Below, in pieces: positions 1-5,438 of a stretch of 9,557 bases of DNA. The stretch's first letter is position 1; every line of letters starts with the position of its first letter. The DNA lies in the NCBI GenBank assembly GCA_011048645.1, contig DSDR01000032.1, positions 1-9,557 on the forward strand, read 5' to 3'. This DNA comes from Phycisphaerales bacterium (GTDB taxonomy: Bacteria; Planctomycetota; Phycisphaerae; Sedimentisphaerales; Anaerohalosphaeraceae). Below the pieces are notes generated by a model, which was not told the origin of the DNA, searched no databases, and saw only the letters and a list, made by a program, of their open reading frames with translations. The position numbers and the translations under genes are program-made.

Positions 1-483
1 ACCGAGACCGTCGGCCTGCCGACGCTGAATGATATCCTTGAGGAACTGGCCCGTCCGGGGCGCGATCCGCGCGAACAATTCGAGGCGTTTGCGTTTGCCG
101 AAGACGTTTCGACCATCGCCGATTTAACCGTCGGGATGAAACTGCCGGGGATTGTCACCAACATTACGGCGTTCGGGGCGTTTGTGGATATCGGCGTACA
201 CCAGGACGGTCTGGTGCATATCAGCGAACTGGCCGACCGGTTCGTCAAAAATCCCGCCGACGTGGTCAAGGTTCACCAAAAGGTCACAGTTACCGTGATG
301 GATGTGGATACGCTCAAACGCCGCATCAAATTATCCATGAAAAAGGTTCCCGGCAGCAAACCGACCCCGAAACAGCGCAGCGGAAAACCGAAACACAAAC
401 CCACACAAAAGCACAAATCAAGCGACGACGCATCGAAAAAAACAGGCCGGCTCATCGATCAGTTGACGCTGGGGATGAATTAA
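1..483 (+). CDS. tex: Tex transcription accessory protein, C-terminal part (5' end outside window)
   Basis: Reading frame 1 is open from the first base to TAA at 481-483, giving the last 160 residues of a protein usually about 750-800 aa long. Residues 1-40 contain 'LNDILEELARPGRDPRE' and 'FEAFAFAEDV', hallmark stretches of Tex just before the S1 domain. Residues 45-115 form an S1 RNA-binding OB-fold: 'GIVTNITAFGAFVDIGVHQD', 'GLVHISELADRFV', then 'IKLSMKK'. Tex is a cytoplasmic nucleic-acid-binding protein related to eukaryotic Spt6 and acts in transcription. The YqgF-like, helix-hairpin-helix and N-terminal parts are upstream of the window. After the S1 domain comes a Lys/His/Pro-rich tail of about 45 residues ('KPKHKPTQKHKS'), likely disordered and probably reinforcing RNA binding (inference). 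The gene converges on the DUF4340 gene with 63 bp between the stop codons. Confidence 0.95.
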   Translation, partial: TETVGLPTLNDILEELARPGRDPREQFEAFAFAEDVSTIADLTVGMKLPGIVTNITAFGAFVDIGVHQDGLVHISELADRFVKNPADVVKVHQKVTVTVMDVDTLKRRIKLSMKKVPGSKPTPKQRSGKPKHKPTQKHKSSDDASKKTGRLIDQLTLGMN

Positions 484-513
484 AAAACGGGCAGGCGCTT
501 GCGTCTGCCCGTT
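482..513 (-). terminator. Rho-independent terminator of the ABC/DUF4340 operon
   Basis: Bases 486-498 pair with 501-513, giving a GC-rich stem of about 11-12 bp with one G:U wobble and a small loop (bases near the centre, 497-502, remain open). Read on the minus strand, the hairpin is followed directly by six U residues (482-487), the classic intrinsic layout. It begins 33 bp past the DUF4340 stop codon. On the plus strand the hairpin is followed by 'GTTCAGGG' with no U-run, so it should be weak for tex. The U-run shares bases with the tex TAA. Confidence 0.85.
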
Positions 514-546
514 CAGGGTCTATTTGCCGACGATCCGTCTTGAAGG

Positions 547-1674
547 TCAGTTCTCGTCCGACTCAGGGGCCTGATCCGCGGCCGTCTGTTCCCCGGCAGC
601 CCCGGCAGGTTCAGGTTCCGGCTTATCTTCCAGCAATTCGTCCAGCGGCTTGGTCAGGTCGTCGGCTTTCCACGACGACAGTGTATAAACCCAGCCCTTA
701 TGGCGCTGGGCAAATTCCTTGGCCGCGTCCATCGCCAGCAGTTTGGCTTCTTTTTTCTTCAGCTCTTCCGGCGAATCCTCCCTGCCGATCTGAACCGGCG
801 CTGTATCCATAAACTCCGCCGTAACCGTTGCGTATGTCGTGTCCTCGTGTTCGGCCAGCAGTAAGGTATAAACGGTCGAGTCAGCCAGTCGGCAGACATA
901 ACTTCGATCAAACACCAAATCGTCCGGCGCATTTCCAGCGGCAGCCACATCTTCAAACCGCAGCGAGCTAAGCGCTCTGAACACCGTCCGATAGGCCGTA
1001 CCTTTGAACTGCTTGTCTTGAGGCATTCCTTCAAGCACAATCGTCTGCTCATCGTCAGCCATTTTGAGCACGTATTCACCTTCCGGACCGCGAACGGTGA
1101 CCTGCCGAATTGTCTGGCTGTCGGCCTCAATCAGCGCCGTATTCACATAATCGCTCGCGCCCGTTGATAACCACGGCGGATTCTGAATAAAATAGGTATC
1201 GTCGCCGGCGGTCAGTCGGGCAAACGCGCCTTGACGGTCGGGAGACGTTTCCGAAACCATAATACCGGCGATTTCATCCCCGTCCGCATTGAAAAAACGC
1301 ACGACATAACGAGCCGTCTGTTCGGTCACTCCCAGTTCGGCGTGATTGTCCGCATTGGAGGTGATATGCTCGGCGGCGCGAATGTCCAGACAATCGCTCA
1401 GCAGCCGATTGACGGCGCTGATATTGGCCGGATAGCCGTCCTTTTCGGCCACGGTAAATCGCCCATTGGTTCGGGTCAGCGTAACGGTGTTTGCACCCTG
1501 CTCGGAGGCAACGGTTATCCGGGCAATGGCCTCCGGAGCAAGCCCCTGAATCAGCGGCGCCCGCAGCGCCGTCCGGTGCGCTCCGGTGCGATGGGCAAGC
1601 CGATTCTGCAACACCGCCCATCCGGCCAATATCACGGCCGTTGCCGCCAAGATCGAAAGCTTCCTGTCTGTCAT
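547..1674 (-). CDS. DUF4340 domain protein, membrane-anchored, last gene of the ABC operon
   Basis: This 375-residue protein has an N-terminal membrane anchor at residues 6-22 ('LSILAATAVILAGWAVL') preceded by a short basic end, so most of it should face the periplasm. The body (roughly 65-270) resembles DUF4340: a region on 'IARITVASEQG', a 'YPANISAVNRLLSDCLDIRA' segment, then repeated beta-rich stretches such as 'YVVRFFNADGDEI' and 'TYFIQNPPWL'. DUF4340 proteins are often encoded next to GldG-type ABC auxiliary proteins; their biochemical role is unknown. The C-terminus (about 350-375) is a low-complexity acidic Pro/Ala tail ('EPEPAGAAGEQ'). ATG at 1672-1674 is supported by GGAG at 1682-1685, 7 nt upstream. 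It lies 26 bp after the GldG-like gene and is followed by the terminator at 482-513. Family assignment is by overall pattern and context; I see no catalytic motif. Confidence 0.85.
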   Translation of the reverse strand: MTDRKLSILAATAVILAGWAVLQNRLAHRTGAHRTALRAPLIQGLAPEAIARITVASEQGANTVTLTRTNGRFTVAEKDGYPANISAVNRLLSDCLDIRAAEHITSNADNHAELGVTEQTARYVVRFFNADGDEIAGIMVSETSPDRQGAFARLTAGDDTYFIQNPPWLSTGASDYVNTALIEADSQTIRQVTVRGPEGEYVLKMADDEQTIVLEGMPQDKQFKGTAYRTVFRALSSLRFEDVAAAGNAPDDLVFDRSYVCRLADSTVYTLLLAEHEDTTYATVTAEFMDTAPVQIGREDSPEELKKKEAKLLAMDAAKEFAQRHKGWVYTLSSWKADDLTKPLDELLEDKPEPEPAGAAGEQTAADQAPESDEN

Positions 1675-1700
1675 CTTACATCTCCACGTCGTTGTCTTGA

Positions 1701-3674
1701 TTATGCGTCGCTGGCATGGCTGATATAGTACCGCCGGCGAATGCTGCGATACACGCCGATACCGATGGCGATTAGCAGCGTCAGGATCGGTCCGGGCAGC
1801 GTACAGAAATTGCGCATACGGACCTTGAGATTTTCGATCTGCTGACGCTCCTGCATCTTGACGTCGCGCAGGCGTTTCTCAGCTTCCAGCAGCTTCAGTT
1901 CGATTTCGCGTTTTTCTTCCAAAATCGCCTGGTTGATCAATTCGCCTCGATTCTCGCCTTCAAGCGATTGTATCCGCTCGTTCAACTGCCGCTCAAACTC
2001 CCGAATCTGAGCGCGAATGCGTTCTTCTTCTTCGGCGGTATTGTCCCGGGCGCGCGACTCAATCTCATCGACGCGCGTAAAAGGGCGTTTGAAGTTGCCG
2101 CGTGAACGGATGGAAATCAGATGAGCGGAGCCGGCCAAATCCTCGAGTGCATTGAGTACCACGGCGCTGTTGTCGCCGACGGTTGACAGCCCGAAAATCG
2201 TACGCTGATAGGCCGCGATGTCGCTGATAAAATCCACATCCGCCACGACGATCACTGCCCCGGGTTCCTGAGCCTCCGTCAGGCCGGTGATGCGCCGCAT
2301 CGTTGCCCCGTCGGCGTCCGGGTCGTCGTCATCGTCGTCATCCAAATCCGCCTCAACCTCTATCCCATCGGGAAACGCACTTGTGAAACGCCCGGTCACC
2401 AGATACGCCATAACCACCGGCTCTGAGCCGTCTCTGAACCGCCGCAGAAATTCAGCATAGTCCGGCGCCAGCAGCTCATACGGCGTATTGACGCGCCAAC
2501 TGTTGCCTCGTTCGGTGGTCATCATCAAGGCAGTGTACTCCAGATCAGCGGCGGTTTGTGAATCCGTGCGAACATTCAGTACGCCGGGAAACATCATCGT
2601 CACTTCGTTCAAGTTGGCGCTGATGACGTGATCCGGATTGAAGCATCCCCTGGTGCGGTCCAGCTTGAGAATACCGAGCACTTTTTCGGGCCGGCGGTTC
2701 GGCGCCGTGGTTCCCTCAACCGCCAGCTCGCGGTCGCCGGCAAAGGTATAATCCGGCATCTCCAGTCCCCACGCCGCCAGCAATTCGGGCACGTTGGAGG
2801 CGGTGGATCGCTCCGTTCCTTCCAGACGACTCATCGGATCGGGCATATCGATCACACAATGCGGATCGACCAGCAGAATCGCACGTCCGCCGCCCAGCAC
2901 AAACTGATCAATTGCAAAACGCGTTTGTTCGCCGATGTCTTTGGGATGAATGACCAACAGCAAATCGACGTCATCAATGCGGTCCGTATCGGTTGGGACA
3001 GAAACAACCTCGTATTTTTGTTCGAGCTGACTGATGAGACCCCATTTTTGCTTGGGCTGCTGGCCCTGCATCCGCATCATCTGCGCCATATAGCCCGTAT
3101 CGCCCATTACCGGCAGGGCGCTGAGCACGCCGAGCCGCTTTTTCTGTCGCGTCACCGCGGTATCAATCAGGTAGCTGATGTCGTACTCGACAAACTGCTG
3201 CCGATCGGGCGAAAAGAATTCAATGATGCGCGTCGCGCCAAATTCGGTCTGCACCACCAGGCCAAAAAAGAAGCTCTCTTCCTGCGTAATCTGAAACCGC
3301 CGCAGTCCGTGGCGAATCGCCTGCATTTCTTCATCGCTGTAAGGCCGCGGATCGATGACTTCCAGTTTGAGTTTGCCGTCCGAATGAGCGACGTATTCTT
3401 CCAGCAGGGCCTTGACGAATTCATAATAATTGTTGTAGAAGCGGATTTGATCCGGCGCTTTCATCGCCGCGGTTTTGGTGTAAAACAACCGGACGGTAAT
3501 CGGCTGCCGCAGCCCGGCCAGAATCGCTTTTGTTCCGTCCGAAAGCGTATAAATCCGCTGGTCGGTAATGTCCAGCCGCCATGACCGTCCGATGCTCCGG
3601 GTGATGGAAACGGCCGAGACGGCAATCACCGCTATAAAAAAAATCGCCAGCCAGGTACGCAACGTTCGGTTCAT
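1701..3674 (-). CDS. GldG-like ABC transporter auxiliary protein
   Basis: This 657-residue protein matches the Gldg / ABC_transp_aux family. TM1 is at about residues 9-25 ('WLAIFFIAVIAVSAVSI'), followed by the family's 'LDITDQRIYTLSDGTKAIL' segment. Next come 'LLEEYVAHSDGKLKLEVIDP' (about 92-111), 'FFFGLVVQ', and 'EYDISYLIDTAV' before a Rossmann-like part with 'VDLLLVIHPKD' and 'GGGRAILLVDPH'. Residues about 540-620 are a long charged coiled coil rich in Glu, Arg and Lys. TM2 follows at about 628-645 ('ILTLLIAIGIGVY') with a basic RSIRRRYY end, so a large extracytoplasmic domain is held by two membrane helices. Residues 445-451 are seven consecutive Asp, probably in an exposed loop. The start ATG overlaps the permease stop as TGATG (1-bp overlap), and AAGGAAGG at 3682-3689 is the Shine-Dalgarno. 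In Flavobacterium, GldG works with GldA and GldF in gliding; the function here is unknown, so I give no symbol. Confidence 0.9.
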   Translation of the reverse strand: MNRTLRTWLAIFFIAVIAVSAVSITRSIGRSWRLDITDQRIYTLSDGTKAILAGLRQPITVRLFYTKTAAMKAPDQIRFYNNYYEFVKALLEEYVAHSDGKLKLEVIDPRPYSDEEMQAIRHGLRRFQITQEESFFFGLVVQTEFGATRIIEFFSPDRQQFVEYDISYLIDTAVTRQKKRLGVLSALPVMGDTGYMAQMMRMQGQQPKQKWGLISQLEQKYEVVSVPTDTDRIDDVDLLLVIHPKDIGEQTRFAIDQFVLGGGRAILLVDPHCVIDMPDPMSRLEGTERSTASNVPELLAAWGLEMPDYTFAGDRELAVEGTTAPNRRPEKVLGILKLDRTRGCFNPDHVISANLNEVTMMFPGVLNVRTDSQTAADLEYTALMMTTERGNSWRVNTPYELLAPDYAEFLRRFRDGSEPVVMAYLVTGRFTSAFPDGIEVEADLDDDDDDDPDADGATMRRITGLTEAQEPGAVIVVADVDFISDIAAYQRTIFGLSTVGDNSAVVLNALEDLAGSAHLISIRSRGNFKRPFTRVDEIESRARDNTAEEEERIRAQIREFERQLNERIQSLEGENRGELINQAILEEKREIELKLLEAEKRLRDVKMQERQQIENLKVRMRNFCTLPGPILTLLIAIGIGVYRSIRRRYYISHASDA

Positions 3675-4405
3675 CAGTTTGCCTTCCTTTCCTCAAGGAC
3701 CACTATACAGGCGCTGACCCACGCCGAAATCACAATGATAAAATACGCCATATCCTTAAACTCAACCACGCCGCGTGAAATAGACTCAAAATGCGTCTGC
3801 AAACTCAGGCTTTCAACGACATTGACCATCGCCGGCGAGATCGTCAACGCCAGATAATCCAGCGTCGTGGGATTGCCCGCAAAGACAAAAATCGCACAGG
3901 CCACCACGGATAAAATAAAGCTGATGACCTGATTTTTGGTCAACGCCGAAAAAAACATCCCGATGGCCAAAAAACCGCCGGCCAGCAATAAGGCGCCGAT
4001 GTATCCGGTGACAATCTGACCGATGTCCGGCTGTCCCAGATAGACCACCGTCATCGGCAGCGGAAACGTCAGCAGCAGCGCAATGGCCAGAAAGCACCAC
4101 GCCGCGAAGAACTTTCCCAGCACCGCCTGACAGACGGTAATCGGCAGCGTCAGCAGCAGTTCAATCGAGCCGGTCTTGCGCTCCTCGGCCCACAGCCGCA
4201 TCGCCGCGGAGGGCACCATAAACACAAACAGCAGCGGCAGCGCGTTGAAAAACAATCGCAAATCCGCCTGTCGCATCTCAAAAAATCCGTCGCGAAACGG
4301 AAGATACCCGGAAAAGAACAAAAAGATCACGAGGAATACATACGCCACCGGCGTGGTAAAGTACCCTTTCAGTTCACGTTTGAAGACTGCCCAAAAGCCG
4401 CTCAT
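3674..4405 (-). CDS. ABC-2 type transporter permease (GldF-like)
   Basis: This 243-residue integral membrane protein has six predicted helices at about residues 20-36, 52-70, 97-122, 132-154, 160-177 and 217-237. The N-terminal 'FKRELKGYFTTPVAYVF' is the amphipathic entry typical of ABC-2 permeases of the GldF/NosY type. The cytoplasmic loop after TM2 carries 'RLWAEERKTGSIELLLTLPI', the conserved (E)E+..GT.E.LLTLP signature that couples to the ATPase. Its length is normal for the family (about 240 aa). It would form the membrane pore with the ATPase encoded just upstream. ATG at 4403-4405 has AAGGAG at 4414-4419, 8 nt upstream, and the gap to the ATPase stop is 21 bp. Its stop codon overlaps the start of the GldG-like gene, suggesting translational coupling. 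The substrate cannot be read from the sequence. Confidence 0.93.
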   Translation of the reverse strand: MSGFWAVFKRELKGYFTTPVAYVFLVIFLFFSGYLPFRDGFFEMRQADLRLFFNALPLLFVFMVPSAAMRLWAEERKTGSIELLLTLPITVCQAVLGKFFAAWCFLAIALLLTFPLPMTVVYLGQPDIGQIVTGYIGALLLAGGFLAIGMFFSALTKNQVISFILSVVACAIFVFAGNPTTLDYLALTISPAMVNVVESLSLQTHFESISRGVVEFKDMAYFIIVISAWVSACIVVLEERKAN

Positions 4406-4426
4406 TCGTTGGACTCCTTATCCTGC

Positions 4427-5149
4427 TTACGCGGATTTTTTGGTTGTTGTAATTTTACGAAAGACCTCGGTCAGGCTGCATTGGTATTTTTCGGTGAGTT
4501 CCTTCGGGGTTGAATCGGCCAGAATTCGGCCGCGGGCAACGATAATCGCCCGATTGCAGACCTGCTCGACCTCTTCAAGAATATGCGTCGAGATGATGAT
4601 GCACTTGTCCTTTGCCATGGCGCTGATCAATCGGCGGACTTCGTGCTTTTGGTTGGGATCCAGGCCGTCGGTCGGCTCATCAAGAATCAGCACCGGCGGA
4701 TCGTGAATCAGCGCCTGGGCCAGACCAACGCGCCGACGATACCCCTTCGACAGCGTGTCAATCGTCTGATGATACACCGATTCGATGGCGCAGAGCGACA
4801 CAACCCGATCCAGCGCTTTGCGCCGGTCGGAGCGGACAATGCGTCGCGCATCGCAGACGAAATGGAGAAAACCCGCCACGGTCATTTCATTGTAAGCCGG
4901 GGCGTTCTCGGCCAGATAACCCAATGCCTGGCGGACGCCGATGGGGTCCGATAAAATGTCGCGGCCGCAAATGCTCGCCGTTCCGTCGTCCGGCCTGAGA
5001 AAACAGGCCAGCATCTTCATCGCCGTGCTTTTGCCCGCGCCATTGGGGCCTAAAAACCCCACCACCTCGCCTTTTGCGGCGCTGAAAGAAATCCCGTCCA
5101 CGGCAATGATCGGGCCGAAACTGCGTCGTAACTGCTGCACCTCAATCAT
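4427..5149 (-). CDS. ABC transporter ATP-binding protein (GldA-like)
   Basis: This 240-residue cytoplasmic ATPase heads the operon. All ABC motifs are intact: Walker A 'GPNGAGKS' (34-41), signature 'LSKGYRRRVG' (133-142), Walker B 'VLILDEP' (153-159), D-loop 'GLDP' (162-165) and switch His 189 in 'STHILEEVEQV'. The Q-loop reads 'GYLAENAPAY' (77-86), with no Gln where many ABC ATPases have one; related ABC-2 drug/GldA-type ATPases often show Glu here. 'LSKGYRRRVGLAQALIHDP' and 'LDEPTDGLDPNQ' fit the CcmA/NatA/GldA group of ABC-2 exporters. I chose ATG at 5147-5149 because GGAG sits 6 nt upstream (5156-5159); the in-frame TTG at 5159-5161 would overlap that Shine-Dalgarno. It is expected to power the adjacent six-helix permease. 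Confidence 0.96.
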   Translation of the reverse strand: MIEVQQLRRSFGPIIAVDGISFSAAKGEVVGFLGPNGAGKSTAMKMLACFLRPDDGTASICGRDILSDPIGVRQALGYLAENAPAYNEMTVAGFLHFVCDARRIVRSDRRKALDRVVSLCAIESVYHQTIDTLSKGYRRRVGLAQALIHDPPVLILDEPTDGLDPNQKHEVRRLISAMAKDKCIIISTHILEEVEQVCNRAIIVARGRILADSTPKELTEKYQCSLTEVFRKITTTKKSA

Positions 5150-5155
5150 AGTCGT

Positions 5156-5159
5156 CTCC
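5156..5159 (-). promoter_or_regulatory. Shine-Dalgarno of the ABC ATPase gene (decides the start)
   Basis: On the minus strand GGAG is followed by a 6-nt spacer and ATG at 5149-5147. This spacing supports the 240-residue form over a form four residues longer starting at the TTG at 5161-5159, whose final G is the first G of this GGAG. Confidence 0.75.
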
Positions 5160-5243
5160 AAAATGATTCAAATTTATATGACACGGGCTTGACGGCCCCA
5201 TGCCACAAAAGCAAATTCTTATGCCGTTGAATGATGGCGCTAA

Positions 5244-5280
5244 GCCGACAAAAACGCCGAAAGGTGTACGTTTTTACGGC
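5244..5280 (-). repeat. Imperfect inverted repeat in the leader of the ABC operon
   Basis: Inner arms 5250-5256 and 5269-5275 (AAAAACG / CGTTTTT) pair perfectly around a 12-nt loop. Outer arms 5244-5247 and 5277-5280 (GCCG / CGGC) extend the stem after a small asymmetric internal loop. It lies about 95 nt upstream of the ATPase start, inside the leader predicted from the candidate promoter. On the minus strand the 3' arm ends in CGUUUUU, so it could fold as an attenuator-like element or simply be a stable leader hairpin. I do not recognise a known riboswitch class. Confidence 0.35.
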
Positions 5281-5303
5281 CTGGACGCTGCATTTGTTCA
5301 TCT

Positions 5304-5331
5304 GTTTTAATGACTTTTCCCGCGGTGTCAA
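5304..5331 (-). promoter_or_regulatory. Candidate sigma-70-type promoter for the ABC operon
   Basis: On the minus strand a perfect TTGACA (5331-5326) is followed by a 16-nt spacer and TAAAAC (5309-5304), which matches four of six consensus -10 bases. It sits between the beta-helix gene terminator (5372-5406) and the ATPase start, where an operon promoter is expected. Transcription would start near 5297, leaving a leader of about 148 nt. A second AT-rich stretch, TATAAA around 5173-5178, lies nearer the gene but has no good -35 at normal spacing. Planctomycete promoters are poorly characterised, so this is a pattern match only. Confidence 0.4.
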
Positions 5332-5371
5332 GCCCCCCGGCACAAAAAACGTCGAAATCACTCCCGTCATC

Positions 5372-5406
5372 AAAAAAGGCCGCCGTCCTGGACAGGACGA
5401 CGGCCT
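5372..5406 (-). terminator. Rho-independent terminator of the beta-helix protein gene
   Basis: Bases 5377-5389 pair with 5394-5406, a 13-bp GC-rich stem with a single G:U wobble in the minus-strand RNA (an A/C mismatch on the plus strand) and a 4-nt loop. On the minus strand it is followed by six U residues (5372-5377 region). It lies 32 bp past the TAA at 5439-5441 and separates this gene from the downstream ABC operon. Confidence 0.88.
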
Positions 5407-5438
5407 CGAACAATCACCGTCTGATACACCGGCTGCGA

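Noticed and set aside
540..4706. Plus-strand open frames of 90-318 codons opposite the ABC operon (e.g. 2628-3584)
   Set aside because: They lie antisense to well-recognised genes, lack Shine-Dalgarno sequences and recognisable domains, and show low-complexity Arg/Pro/His composition typical of frames opposite GC-rich coding DNA.
5159..5161. TTG as the start of the ABC ATPase, adding four residues
   Set aside because: It overlaps the GGAG that sits at ideal spacing before ATG at 5147-5149, and has no Shine-Dalgarno of its own that I can see.
5185..5335. Inverted pair GGGCTTGAC (5185-5193) and GTCAAGCCC (5327-5335)
   Set aside because: A 9-bp match about 130 bp apart is not unlikely by chance in a gap of this size, and one copy simply contains the candidate -35 box.
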